From NCBI GenBank assembly GCA_963978905.1, contig OZ022259.1:29799994-29863993 (forward strand): a stretch of 64,000 bases of DNA, read 5' to 3'. Position numbers and translations under genes: made by a program. The notes below the pieces were generated by a model, which did not search any database, was not told the origin of the DNA, and worked only from the letters and a program-made list of their open reading frames with translations. Origin of the DNA: Trichostrongylus colubriformis. Taxonomy: Eukaryota; Nematoda; Chromadorea; Rhabditida; Trichostrongylidae. Positions within the stretch are counted from its first letter, which is position 1; each line of letters starts with the position of its first letter. Of this stretch, positions 52,691 to 63,408 are shown in pieces.

Positions 52691-53350
52691 AAAAGTCTTT
52701 TCGTATTTTCACACCGCTTTTTCCCTCCAAACTGCTTTCCAGCAATCTCTTCTGTACATACACATGTAGTACAAGTCCACACACATCTATAGGTATTATT
52801 GTCTTCCATCTCCCGAATAACTCTTTTCGGCAAAATAAACATATCCAAGGTCAACCTCATTTTCAATACAAAAATTATAAAAAAATTTTTTCTTTGAATG
52901 GCGTTAGACAGTGAAAGGAAAAGGTGATATTCCAATGGAGCAAGATCAGGGCTATAAGGTGGACGAGGCAGCAATTTTTATCCAAGCTCGAGAATTTTGG
53001 GCGAGTCACTTTTTCAATAGTGGGAAGAACTTGCCAAAAAATTGCCTCGCCGAAAAATCCTCGAGCTTGGGTAAAATTGCTGCCTTATAGCCCTGATCTT
53101 GCTCCATCGGATTATCACCTTTTCCTTTCCCTGTCTAACGCCGTTCAAAAAAAATTGGAATTGAAAATGAAGTGATCTTTGAAATGTTTATCTTGCCGAA
53201 AAGGGTTATCCGGAAGATGGAAGACAACAATACCTATAGATGCGTGTGGACTTGTACTACATATATACGTACAGAAGAAATTTTGTGGAAAGCAGTTTTG
53301 AGGGAAAAAGCGGTATTTAAAAATACGAAAAGACTTTTCAGACTACCCAA
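52679..53350. mobile_element. Fold-back mariner-derived MITE made of two transposase 3' halves
   Basis: The outer ends TTGGGTAGTCTAAAAAGTC and GACTTTTCAGACTACCCAA are inverse. The arms (to about 52998 and from about 53040) both encode the mariner catalytic-end signature YSPDLAP followed by (S/L)(D/E)YHLF, left on the minus strand and right on the plus strand. The element is therefore two copies of the transposon's 3' portion joined head to head, without the N-terminal DNA-binding part. Confidence 0.8.
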
Positions 53351-53738
53351 TGTATAGTAGGATGCTTTCTGAGGGAACTAAAATATTAAAGGTAATTCAA
53401 ATGTTACCGTTTCCTCTCATTCCGCAGTGAGTGATCCATGAGGTTTCTTCAGGAGCATTAACAATTAATGAAAGCTATCAAGATAACAAACACCAACAAC
53501 CTCAAGTACAATAGGAGCAGTGAAAACTATGCCTTTAGCTTTGAAGGACATGGAGAGCTCATATTGCAGTCTTAGAAATCCTAATTTATAATATATTGCT
53601 AAAAATAGGTGCAACTTCAAAGACCCCTTACGGTACCAGCCCTGCGTCTTGAGCGGAATTCAAACGACTCGCACTGACGGCGCCGCGAGTGCGACGCCGC
53701 GAAGCGAGAATTCGACTAATCGACCCTTACCCGATTTT

Positions 53739-55139
53739 CTGCTCTCAGTGAACTTGGCAGAGTAACACGGATTTTTGGGATGCACTGGTATTCTGAACAA
53801 AGGTCATTTTTGGATGTTGAAGCATGCCTCTACAGGAATATCCTGGGCCACAGAGGGCTCACCTTGTTCTAAAATTGCCGCTTTCGGGCACTTAAACCGG
53901 TTACTTCGATCGCTAAGCCATGTACATTGTCTTCAGAGGCGAGACGCCAAGATGATAGACAGAGTTGCAAAGACAATTGTAAGCAGTAAACTGATGATGA
54001 GAACTTGGAAAGCAGGAGAGGAATAGTACGGCGGGAACGTTGGGATGGGCAAACGCAGTGCCCGCAAAGGCTGTGCCTACTACAGAGCAGGATGTCCGTT
54101 CGAGCACGTCCAGACGAGGTTTTCACATCAACCTCAATGGTCATTGGAAGTTTGGCGTATAACGTTCGCTCGACCTTTCAACAACTCTGTATCTACCTAG
54201 TACGACCTAACGTAGGAGAGTGTATGGCTTCTTTCGTTCTTCCGACCAGTATTCCCGTGTTAATGAGGAACCAATGGCTGGCGCAGATTACTGCGCGCGA
54301 TTCATGGCGATGTTGTGCAAAATGTGTGTGTTCGGCCCGACCACAGCGGAGCGGAGATTTCCTTCCCTCTGTTTGCTCCCCCGCTGAGCTACTGAATTGC
54401 AAAAAAGCAGAGAAGATGGCGTGATAAAAAAGCATTTTGGTATCGGTATACTTCAATCGCTTTGCATGGAACCCATTTTGCACGTAATCCACATGAATCG
54501 CGCGCAGTAGTGTGCGCCAGCCAACTGGTCATCATTGGGAGTTTGGGTAGTTTGGAAATCGATAGTTTTGTATTCGATTGCATCGATTGGTAACAAATAG
54601 ATCACTTGCTGAGAATCCAATTCGTACACATTGATGGTAGGCCATATCCCGCTTATGGATGTTTATCGTTTTCGTAAACATGCTTCACTACTTGAAATTT
54701 CACATAGTCTAGCGGTCGATACCCAATGTTGCTGCCAGTACCGCATTAGAAAATGATTCCGAGTGAAACGCTTGTTTCGCTATCACAAATATAGGTGTAT
54801 CATGATTATCAGTGTAGATCGCAGTATCAAGAGAAACGCAAGATTTTTTGGAACGCCAGGCATTCAGCGGTCGATACATCGGTCAGTGATATCAGAACAT
54901 AAACAAAATATGTTCACCCTGCCACTGCACATCAGACGCTTTTGCTAAAGCGGTCGTACAATGTTAGCAAGGATTTCATCCCATCCAATTCTTAACGGTT
55001 CTTATCAGTCACTGTAAGCCGCTATCAGTTTCACTGAGGCTCCTGTACCCAACAGTACCATTGAGGTACCGTACCCTACAATACCTGCGAATATGGACAT
55101 TCCACTGTTAGCCGTAGAAGCAAGCCGACCTCGGTGACA
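53739..55139. other. Spacer with one fold-back, no gene supported
   Basis: The segment 53775-54026 is open on the plus strand with no recognisable domain. A fold-back occupies 54266-54533. The rest is unassigned. Confidence 0.4.
54266..54533. repeat. Fold-back repeat with GCTGGCGCA...CGCGCGATTCATG arms
   Basis: CAATGGCTGGCGCAGATTAC and GCGCGCGATTCATG on the left pair with CATGAATCGCGCGC and AGTAGTGTGCGCCAGCC on the right. It is related to 51598-51846. Confidence 0.7.
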
Positions 55140-55642
55140 TTTCCCTTTCTCACGCTCCTAATCGAAGCTTATCAACCATTGTCAGTTTGGATCACCCACC
55201 ATTAATGTCCCTGACCCACCCTGCTAAACACCCATGAATGTCAGCGCTCTTGGATCAACGCGAAAAGCGGAACGGATTTGACGACTCTAGCCTTTTTACG
55301 CTCCTTATCGAATCTTATCAACCGTTATCAATGCTGGTCATCCACAATTAATGTCCCCGTCCCATCTCGCAAAACACCTATGGGTGTCAGCGCTTTAGGA
55401 TCAACCCGAAAGGCGAAACGGATTTGGTGACATTTGCCTTCCGAGGCTTCTTATCAGCCCCTATCAGCTGCTATCACTTTCGATCCACCACCGCTGAGGT
55501 TCCCTTGGCACCCCCTATATCACTTGTAAAATTCAGCGTCCCAGCTTTGCTGCGACGCGAGATATGAATTTCGTGACAGACGGACAAACACACACAGACA
55601 CACACACACAGACATACTAAGCGAATTATCTATAGTAGGATA
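55140..55642 (+). repeat. Second locus of the ~145-bp units with CA-rich tail
   Basis: Units begin near 55157 (CTCCTAATCG), 55304 (CTCCTTATCG) and 55448 (TTCTTATCAG). The end is GCTGCGACGCGAGATATGAA, then a GACAGACGGACAAACACACA tail, then CATACTAAGCGAATTAT. It matches the 18.4-18.8 kb copy in order, including the AAAGGCGAAAC segment. Confidence 0.8.
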
Positions 55643-55666
55643 TTTCTGCTATTACGACTGACTGAC

Positions 55667-55787
55667 CTTTGAACAGGAACCATTTTCCATCAACCATCGT
55701 CCCATCTGAGGCTGACACTCCAGGCCTTATGTTCCAATCATAGTTTGCGACGCGATTGTATAAAGTTTGGCATGCGCACTGTGTGCC
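55667..55787 (-). CDS. Possible isolated exon, unassigned
   Basis: On the minus strand an acceptor (CTTATCGCAG) is followed by 121 open bases ending at a donor (G|GTCAGT). They read GTQCACQTLYNRVANYDW and continue through SDGTMVDGKWFLFK. The composition (Cys, Trp, Tyr) looks like a real secreted-protein exon. No neighbouring exon was found, and the surroundings are repeats, so it may be a captured or decayed exon. Confidence 0.3.
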
Positions 55788-55814
55788 CTGCGATAAGCGA
55801 TGGCGCACCAGCGT

Positions 55815-56020
55815 GAGGCCGCGGTCATACTCACCGCTGGCAGGGCGTGGCTACGTTCACAGGCAGTGAGGGAGAGTGGCACGGGGGAAGAGCAGAGATG
55901 ACGCTCGCAACGAGGCAGTGTGGCAATGGCGGAGACGCAGAGATCTTACTTAGGTCTTACTTTGCGATGCCGGCGGCAGTCACGCACTGCCGCCGGCATC
56001 GCAAAGTAAGACCGCGGCCT
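55815..56020. mobile_element. Small MITE with AGGCCGCGGTCATACT-type ends and an internal hairpin
   Basis: AGGCCGCGGTCATAC on the left and AGTAAGACCGCGGCCT on the right are inverse. Inside, 55950-56020 forms a strong hairpin (GGTCTTACTTTGCGATGCCG with its inverse). The ends match the palindrome at 40603-40982. Confidence 0.65.
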
Positions 56021-56485
56021 AAATTTGTGACAGGACACTCGTATTGGTTCATTGCGTGCAGCAAGTGCCTTAGTGCCTCCGTTGTGAACTGGCCGCTCGT
56101 ATTGTGCATGTCGTATGATCGCAGAGTATGAATATAACCTTGCGGTTAGATTGCGATGTTTTTTATGCCACACGAGGTTTTTAAGTGGAACCTTTATTCG
56201 TGGCCCAACGTTTCGACCGTTTCGTCTTCTTCAGAGGCCTGAAGATGGCTTGAAGCTCATGATTTGTCAAGTACCCGAACAAGCGCCTCCTCCCCTCTAG
56301 CGTTTCCGACATCATTCGGGAAAGCTCCCGAACAACTCAGTAATATGACAACAAACTCACCGATGGTTCCACCGCTTGTGGGGAGCGTGTGCTCACAGCC
56401 ACAGTAAGTGATGTTAGTATGGATGAATGAGCCCTACTTGAGTCTCAAGCCACATGACATGATATTGTCATGCATGTCACCCATA

Positions 56486-56934
56486 CTATAGCTCGCATTT
56501 AGATACGAAAGGCAAAAGATCATTTGTAATAGACAAACACTCATTGCGGTTATTCATCCGTGGATTTCTGGCGAAAATCCAGAATGACTCCAAAACTTTC
56601 CTTGATGAGATTTCCGTCTCGAACGCCAAGATGCTACACTTAACATCAAAGTCGTTCCCACTGTGCTCCTCAATCTTATGCTTGCCAAGTGGGGTGGTAA
56701 TGATATCACGCCTTTTCCCAGCTAGGTGTTCTTTAACGCGAATAGCCAGTGCCCTTCCTGTTTCTCCAATATAAGTGCTATTACAAGCCCTACATTCAAG
56801 CTGATAAATCACTCCAGCTTTCTCACAATCCCCTGGCTTTCCGTATGGGCATGTAATGCAGTTTGGAGTCATGCACTGCTTATCGTATAGTCTGTTGCGA
56901 ACAAGTTGACGTTTAATGTTGTGATTAGGAATAT
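56486..56934 (-). pseudogene. Inverted duplicate of the GIY-YIG fragment (left arm)
   Basis: The minus-strand open frame repeats the same residues as the right-arm copy from the point corresponding to 57126 to the stop at 56486. Upstream of that (56935-57004) the frame reads opposite-strand loop sequence with no homology. It is therefore a duplicated 3' fragment, not an independent gene. Confidence 0.85.
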
Positions 56935-57574
56935 AGCACGCATAGCTGCCGAGAATGGTTATGCGGTACCCATACGACGAACACCCTCTTATGCTGGTCC
57001 ACAACGGCGCATATCACGTCAAAGAAAACTACCCTTATGCCTTCCATTCATCTCCGATCGTGTCACTGCTTCAATACAACGTAGTATTGTGCGAGCACAG
57101 TTACAAGATGATGTTGTGTTAGTGAATATTCCTAATCACAACATTAAACGTCAACTTGTTCGCAACAGACTATACGATAAGCAGTGCATGACTCCAAACT
57201 GCATTACATGCCCATACGGAAAGCCAGGGGATTGTGAGAAAGCTGGAGTGATTTATCAGCTTGAATGTAGGGCTTGTAATAGCACTTATATTGGAGAAAC
57301 AGGAAGGGCACTGGCTATTCGCGTTAAAGAACACCTAGCTGGGAAAAGGCGTGATATCATTACCACCCCACTTGGCAAGCATAAGATTGAGGAGCACAGT
57401 GGGAACGACTTTGATGTTAAGTGTAGCATCTTGGCGTTCGAGACGGAAATCTCATCAAGGAAAGTTTTGGAGTCATTCTGGATTTTCGCCAGAAATCCAC
57501 GGATGAATAACCGCAATGAGTGTTTGTCTATTACAAATGATCTTTTGCCTTTCGTATCTAAATGCGAGCTATAG
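56906..57574 (+). CDS. PLE protein C-terminal fragment: GIY-YIG endonuclease (right arm)
   Basis: 222 open codons read from the loop into the right arm; the natural PLE start is absent. The loop part has RKLPLCLPFISDRV, equivalent to KISFCVPFVSDDL in the 1.6-kb region of the other PLE. Next comes the linker with cysteines (CMTPNCITCPYGKPGDC). The nuclease follows: GVIYQLECRAC, then YIGETGRALAIRVKEHLAG, and FWIFARNPRMNNR near the end. The reverse transcriptase is absent. Confidence 0.85.
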   Translation: MTFNVVIRNIARIAAENGYAVPIRRTPSYAGPQRRISRQRKLPLCLPFISDRVTASIQRSIVRAQLQDDVVLVNIPNHNIKRQLVRNRLYDKQCMTPNCITCPYGKPGDCEKAGVIYQLECRACNSTYIGETGRALAIRVKEHLAGKRRDIITTPLGKHKIEEHSGNDFDVKCSILAFETEISSRKVLESFWIFARNPRMNNRNECLSITNDLLPFVSKCEL

Positions 57575-57820
57575 TATGGGTGACATGCATGACAATATCA
57601 TGTCATGTGGCTTGAGACTCAAGTAGGGCTCATTCATCCATACTAACATCACTTACTGTGGCTGTGAGCACACGCTCCCCACAAGCGGTGGAACCATCGG
57701 TGAGTTTGTTGTCATATTACTGAGTTGTTCGGGAGCTTTCCCGAATGATGTCGGAAACGCTAGAGGGGAGGAGGCGCTTGTTCGGGTACTTGACAAATCA
57801 TGAGCTTCAAGCCATCTTCA

Positions 57821-57858
57821 GGCCTCTGAAGAAGACGAAACGGTCGAAACGTTGGGCC
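57821..57858 (+). ncRNA. Hammerhead-ribozyme-like motif in the right PLE arm
   Basis: CTGAAGA lies at 57826-57832 and GAAA at 57846-57849. GAC/GTC forms stem II between them. GGCCT (57821-57825) pairs with GGGCC (57854-57858) as stem I. The predicted cleavage follows the second T of ACGTT (57853). The inverted copy is at 56201-56240 on the minus strand. Compared with the motif at 2474-2519, both stems differ in sequence but keep pairing. Confidence 0.6.
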
Positions 57859-58266
57859 ACGAATAAAGGTTCCACTTAAAAACCTCGTGTGGCATAAAAA
57901 ACATCGCAATCGACAACTAATGCCGAGGTTACAAGAAGAGAGAACTTGGAGACTTGCGGTTAGACTTGGTCACCAATCCACTTTTATCCAATCTTCGCGC
58001 TGTTTCATGTCTTCGTTCTTCACAGAATCAGTAAATCCTCATCTAAAGACTGCTATGCGAGGAGACCAATTGTCTTTGCAGTATCTCATGAATAAAACAA
58101 CACAAAACGGTTCAGTATCAGTCTCAAACGATTTTGCGTGTGAAAGCGCGACTATGTTTAATCGATTGTAATTTCCGTACATGCTGGATGGCGAAAATTC
58201 GAATATGTGTGACATCATTGGCCCCAAATTTTTCGGTAGCAGTCTCCTCCTCTCCTTCCGAAACAG

Positions 58267-58539
58267 CGCAACGTAAAAACTCTCTACGGGATTCTGAAGT
58301 GGCTCTTTGTGAGAGCAAGATTAAGAGAGATACCCATTTTACCAACTACGGAACGACTGAAGTCTCCGTGGCCTATATCTTTACCCAACCGACGAGAACT
58401 CAGCCAGCGAGAACTCGGACAGTTGGAGGACGAAGACTGGCTCAGCTTAAGCGTAAAACACGAGAGCAGAATATTGAATGTTTTTGCGCGCGAGTTTGAA
58501 ATCGAGTTCGAGATGTCGGTAAGCTCGTACTGGCATTGA
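58267..58539 (+). CDS. Candidate terminal exon of an unrecognised gene upstream of MTRFR
   Basis: After an acceptor-like CGAAACAG the frame RNVKTLYGILKWLF continues through LPNRRELSQRELGQLEDEDW and HESRILNVFAREFEIEFEM. It reaches a TGA at 58537-58539; a donor-like GTAAGC at 58519 is an alternative exit. The charged helical composition looks coding. A second frame over the same bases is also open (58134-58499), so this is not secure. It ends 145 bp before the MTRFR start, in the same orientation. Confidence 0.3.
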   Translation, partial: RNVKTLYGILKWLFVRARLREIPILPTTERLKSPWPISLPNRRELSQRELGQLEDEDWLSLSVKHESRILNVFAREFEIEFEMSVSSYWH

Positions 58540-58660
58540 CTGGCCGACAGCGGGCTGTGTTTAGGGAACAGCCAAGGTGAACTAATGAGAGCATCTAAAT
58601 TTTAGCATCTAAATGCGAAGAATTCTGGTACGTCAATCCAGCCTACGGTACTTAATATTA

Positions 58661-58671
58661 ACTTTGCTCAG
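58661..58671 (+). promoter_or_regulatory. Likely trans-splice acceptor for MTRFR
   Basis: ACTTTGCTCAG precedes the ATG at 58684 by 12 bases. It has the pyrimidine-CAG form of the intron acceptors in this window, with no upstream donor needed. Confidence 0.4.
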
Positions 58672-58683
58672 TGTCATGCAAAA

Positions 58684-61600
58684 ATGTTGCTGAATCAGCG
58701 GTTTACTTATCGGTTTCTCGTCAGCGTCCGCCATGCCTCAATCAAAGACAAGTTGAAAAATTACAAATTTCCTGAATTAAAGAAGGAAGATTGTGAACAG
58801 GTTCGTTTCTGCAATGTTGTTTCTGTATTTGTGCATCTAATTCTTCTTTTCAGAAATATATTTCTGGTTGGGGTCCCGGTGGTCAGAAGGTGAATACTGC
58901 TCAGAATGCTGTTCAGCTGCGACATATACCAACGGGGTTGGTGGTCAAGGTGGGTAAACTATGGAGCACATTCTATCATAGCCTAGCACCTACAGGCACT
59001 GCTTTCTTCTGGATCCCTATGAAGTCGAAAAGCATTCCGTTGTAGTCGTGAATTCACTCTTGGAGGTTTATTTCGGAAGTTAAAGCATTGCAGTCATCAG
59101 TTAGCTTGGACCAAACCTTTCTTCTGGACTTATACCTCTGCGGCTCCAGTGCAGAGTGAGCCAGTGCCCTCCGCCGAACACGATGCATGCGGCTTCTGCA
59201 TTATGAGTTCGTTTAGGAGGTCAAACTAAGAAGCGCGCTGCAGTATCGGCTTCTCCTGCGCTACACCCACCTTTGGCTGGTTATTTCATCCTCCGAAACC
59301 GCTGTGTGGTTGCCACTGAACCTTCCTTAATCCTGAAAATACCAGGGAATCCAAGGATAGCTATGAGTTATCATGACCTATATATAAACCAGGAGTTTGG
59401 TGTCTGTTTGTTCGTTTATTTGTCTGTCCGCCCGATACTCGTTATTACCATATAAACTAGTGGGGGAGGTAGGGTTAAATTGGGTTGGGTGGTACATCGT
59501 TCAAGATGTGTAGAGTGCATAGGGCTCCGCCCAAATAGGCGGAGCTGCGCTGCAAACTCCTTGTTTGAATGCGAGATCCATAATTTATCTCGAAATTGCC
59601 AACATTTTGGGAGAAGATAGGCTAACATGAGTTCAGGGTATTTGTAGCAATTAGGGGAGACCCGCCTTCAGTGAACGGAGCGTGCATCAAGTAAGCGGTT
59701 CTCACTGCAACGGTCACAGGTCTACTCCAGAGCAGGCTAGAGAATGAGAAAAACGTGGAGCCCAGCTAGGTCGAAGCTTGAGATCTCCAGCTTCGACCTT
59801 AGATCTCCAGCTTATTGTCGCCAAAAACACATTTTGAGCGACTTCTTTCTACGCCATTTCACCCACAGTCCACTTCCCACTAATATTTTAAAACGCGATG
59901 TACATCGCGAAGCTCTCCAGGTAAGAAGAGTCATAGAAAATGTTAGAACCAGAGAAAATTAATTATCGGTTTGACCGAATGCTGTTAAAGCTCCATAACT
60001 CCTTATGATGAGCTTTCGGCATTCCCTGCCTTCTTTATCTTAATTTTGTAATATAATATTATGTAATTTATATATGTTTATATTTATTTAATATTATATA
60101 TATTTATTTATAGTATAATACTTTACATACAAACAAATTGCGTTCCAGTTAACACATCATCGAAGCGAACCAGAACTGGAAAACGAGGGGAGACCTCCCG
60201 GGGCGCTGGTGAAAGAGGAGACAAGGCGCTATCTAAGTATGAGGAGAAAGGTTCATTGCTAACTATGCTATTAGTGCCACGCGATCACGTAGCTCCTCAT
60301 CCGTGTTCATTTCTGACCTGATTTTTTGTATCTCCCGTACTTCCATATATTTTCTCTCCTGCGGGCGCATCAAATGCGTGTAAAGAACCATAATATTGGA
60401 TGATGAAGCATCCTTCTTCACATGCTTTAAGTGTCGGTGTCGAGAGATGTTGAAATCGGACGCATCCTTGAAAGCAATGGATACTGTGGAGGAAGTGCGA
60501 GAACCTAGGTTCCCTTCAGAGCATCAGATGGATGGACAATTTTCATAGTGCCCTTCGTGAATGATAGAATTGCACGTGAGGTGAACCACCTTGTGAGAGA
60601 TTCCCAACTCCCCATACTGCCCATTTTCCGCCCTCCTTTCTCGATCAAGGACCCCTTCATAGCATCACGAATATGTATACTGAAATTGGCATCGCGTATT
60701 TTCTGATCGTTACTGTGTATCTGAGAAGATCTGCAAACTGCAAACCACCATATACTTTACGTAGTGCAAAATATGTGCAGAGAAGTAATAGGGAGGCTTC
60801 GAGTCCCCTAAAGATCTGTGTGGTGTGGATTAGTGCGAAAGAGCACTTGTCAACGACACAGCGGCTTCTCCAAACACAGTACACTCAAAGGCATCAGAGG
60901 GGATAAATCTGGCAGACTATGAATTATGAAGGTAGGGGTGCTCAGCAATGTAACAGTAGAAAAAGAACGAGTTAAAACGGCGCAAAAACTTGAGAAATAA
61001 GAATTGGAAAATCTCCCTTCTTTCTCGCACCCCTCTGCGTCACTAGCCGGGTGGACTGTAGAAGGGCGGAGAGGCTGAATCACTCGCCTGCAAACGTTGT
61101 CTGCCATAGCCGGCAGTTCACTCAGCTGCAGAACTGCAAGACGACACGCCGTGTTGCGGGGTCGTGATAAGATGGGTTCTCATTACTGACAATCACTGCC
61201 TTTGAGATGCAAATCAAATTGATTAGTAAAGGTTCAGTGGGCCCCAACCATGTCAAGCCGCTCCTTTTCAATACGAGTTTCGCCACACATCATCTCGTCC
61301 GAAGTGGGTTTGTTTTCAGAGAGCATGTATTCACAGTTCTGAGTTTTCCCTTACCGCTCGCTGTGACTACAAGCATATGGGAAAGGATGCTCTATCATTT
61401 GATGAGATGGTTCTCCTCATGCGTTTGGTACCACCTGTGGAGAGAAAAATTATGGAAGCGCGGGAGATACAATGAATTATGCAGAGATTACCGCGAGGTG
61501 GCGCTAAGTAATTCATGAGGCTATTAACTCAATAAGCAATGATCCCTCTTGCCTCAGAGTTAGCCAGATGTCTCATTTTCCCCTTCACCAGCGCGCCGTC

Positions 61601-62549
61601 AGCCCCCTCTTTCCCAGTTCCTGGTTGCTTTCGTTGATGAATTAACTGAACTCGTATGTGAAGTACTGTAATTTCAGATGAAGAAGGCAAAGAATGCCGA
61701 AAGCTCACCTATTCTTAATTATAAGAAGCTGAGGAGCTCCAAGAGTATTCAGTCAAATAAAATCGAGTGAGATTTAAAGATAGCCGCATTGTTACACTAC
61801 TCAAATGATTATCTCAATTCATAATCCGCACTGTTTTTTGATCCTTTTTGGTTAATGTTATCTCACACGGATTATCTCTTATCTCTATCTCACACAAGTG
61901 GCAGCTGTTGGAGAAGACGGCTCTTATAAAATCCGTGAACATCAGAAATCTCATATAGTTTTCTTGAAACCATTGCCTTCATTTGCGTGATTCAGTTCAA
62001 GGGTACTCATCACCCACGATCACTGTCTTCGAGAAAAATAATTAAATTAGTAAGTGTTCAGTGAGCCCCAAATCATCTAAAGCTGTTTGGTACGAGTAGT
62101 AGCACTCTCTCAGAATTATTTTGTTATGTAAATGGCAGTTCTTATCGTTCAAGTACCAGCGTACCGAAGCGGTGCCTGTGGCTGTGGAAGCATACGAAAT
62201 GCCGTTTTAATTAAATAAAATTGTTTCGAAACAGCTTGCTCTCTGATTTTCGAACGTTGGAATGTTGTTTACGAGACCCTCCCCCCCCCACCGTGGTTTT
62301 CTTCGAATGTCTGAAATTATATTGTTCCAGGTGCACGAGTCTCGGTTGTTGCCGAAGAATATCGAAATTGCTTTTGAACGAATGAAGCACGTTTTGGATC
62401 GACATGTGAATGGGGACGAGTGCTACGAGGAGCAGTACAAACGTCTACAAAGGGAAAAAGAAGCGAAAGCCAAACGAAAACGGGAACGGCAGCGAAAAAT
62501 GCGGAAGGAAGCTGAAGAAGTGGAGAAGGAGGCGTCTAGCACGGAGTGA
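58684..62549 (+). CDS. MTRFR: Mitochondrial GGQ release-factor-like protein (MTRFR/C12orf65 type)
   Basis: Three exons in phase (58684-58800, 58854-58949, 62331-62549) give 143 residues, close to the small human protein. The first ~18 residues (MLLNQRFTYRFLVSVRHA) are Arg-rich without acids, a plausible mitochondrial presequence. Exon 2 carries the hydrolysis motif in GWGPGGQKVNTAQNAVQL, with Gly-Gly-Gln in place, followed by RHIPTGLVVK. Exon 3 has HESRLLPKN, then a long Lys/Arg/Glu-rich helical tail typical of ribosome-rescue members that lack codon-recognition domains. The protein is expected to free stalled nascent chains from mitochondrial ribosomes. The second intron is 3.4 kb and repeat-rich. 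The stop codon is followed after two bases by a mariner insertion. Confidence 0.88.
58950..62330. other. Second MTRFR intron, 3.4 kb, mostly unassigned
   Basis: There is an AT-rich stretch at about 60045-60125. A diverged direct repeat pair lies at about 61190-61250 and 62025-62075 (TCAGTGGGCCCCAA / TCAGTGAGCCCCAA with similar upstream bases). A C-run occurs at 62281. No exons could be joined by phase. Confidence 0.45.
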
Positions 62550-62551
62550 GA

Positions 62552-63408
62552 TATTAGGTTGGACGGGAAGTTCTGGGACACCTTGTGAGAAAAATTCAAT
62601 TTATTTTAATTTTACTCACATGTAACTTCAGTCACCAAAGTATGCACCATCGTGATCTACAATGTACTGCCAACGCTCAGGAAGATCGTAGATACCCTTC
62701 CGGTAGAATTCGGGAGACTTCTGGTCAAAGAAGTTCTGGAGCCCGCTCTTGAGATCGTCGTCATCTTTGAACTGTCGCCCGTCAAGGAAGTGGCTCAACG
62801 ACCGGAATAGGTGGTAGTCAGTTGGGGACATGTCCGGGGAATATGGTGGGTGGGGAAGCGTCGTCCAGCCGAGGTCCTGGATCCTTTGACACGCCAACTT
62901 TGCCACATGTGGGTGAGCGTTATCGTGGAGGAAGAGGTCTTGGTCCATTTTTCCGGTAAGTTTTGGCGCTCCGGTGTCCAATTGCCTGCAGTAGAGATCG
63001 GCAGTGGCTGTCGTGTTGGATGGTAACAGTTTCCTATTTTTTTGAAAATTTTCAAAAAAAAAAGTTTTTTTCTCAATGCAATTTTTTGAATATTTTCCTG
63101 TTCCAATTTGAGCCGATCGAGCCATCGGGCTGCCGCCATATGAGAGACAGTACCTGGGTCCATCGACTGGTTAATTTTGTTAGTGGCCTCGCATGCTGAG
63201 GAACCGAGGCGGTGTTCGTGAATTTCGCACCTTTCGCGAAATTGCCGTAAATTCACTGCTAGTTGAAGCCGTAGAGAATATGAATGTGCTATTCAGAAGC
63301 CCTTTTCAGACGCTTCATATACCCCCCACTACCAAATGCTCCCGAAGCTTTACAGGTTTCTACAGGAAAAAACAAAAAGTGTCCCAGAACTTCCCGTCCA
63401 ACCTAATA
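62552..63408 (-). mobile_element. Internally deleted mariner with intact TA duplication, directly after the MTRFR stop
   Basis: The terminal inverted repeats TTAGGTTGGACGGGAAGTTC (62554 on) and GAACTTCCCGTCCAACCTAA (ending 63406) are perfect over at least 20 bases and flanked by TA on both sides. The minus strand encodes the transposase remnant. Perfect ends suggest recent mobility, presumably driven in trans. Confidence 0.9.
62628..63256 (-). pseudogene. Mariner transposase remnant (DD34D type), deleted and frameshifted
   Basis: The catalytic end is open from about 63125 to 62628. FLHDNAHPHVA and YSPDMSPTDYHLF carry the second and third aspartates with 34 residues between them, the mariner DD34D spacing. 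The C-terminus is WQYIVDHDGAYFGD. A second frame (63256-62795) holds an N-terminal helix-turn-helix-like piece (INQSMDPGTVSHMAAARWL). The middle of the protein, including the first catalytic Asp, is missing, and the two parts are out of frame. Not functional. Confidence 0.85.

Larger units (their letters stand above)
51460..53738. mobile_element. Composite region bounded by inverted arms 51460-51570 and 53609-53738
   Basis: The left arm has GGGTCGATTGG, GCGAGTCG, CGCTCAAGACGCA and TTACCGTAAGGG; the right arm has the inverses in reverse order. Inside are, in order, a small fold-back (51598-51846), a tandem array (51850-52620) with a CA-rich tail, and a fold-back mariner (52679-53350). This looks like repeated insertion into one host element. 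Confidence 0.55.
56139..57964 (+). mobile_element. Palindromic Penelope-like element with 12-bp target-site duplication
   Basis: The direct repeat CTTGCGGTTAGA at 56139-56150 and 57953-57964 marks the insertion. The left arm 56151-56934 and right arm 57126-57910 are inverse copies of about 785 bp. Their translated segments are identical in both arms, so they are young or homogenised. Only about 190 bp in the centre is single-copy. After the right arm, 57911-57952 is an extra tail before the duplication, as in the PLE at 301-2599. Both arms contain the GIY-YIG end of the PLE protein plus a hammerhead-like motif. Length 1.8 kb; the reverse-transcriptase catalytic core is missing. Confidence 0.9.

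Noticed and set aside
53775..54026. Plus-strand 83-codon frame as a gene
   Set aside because: No family recognised, bounded by repeats, and no convincing start or splice signals.
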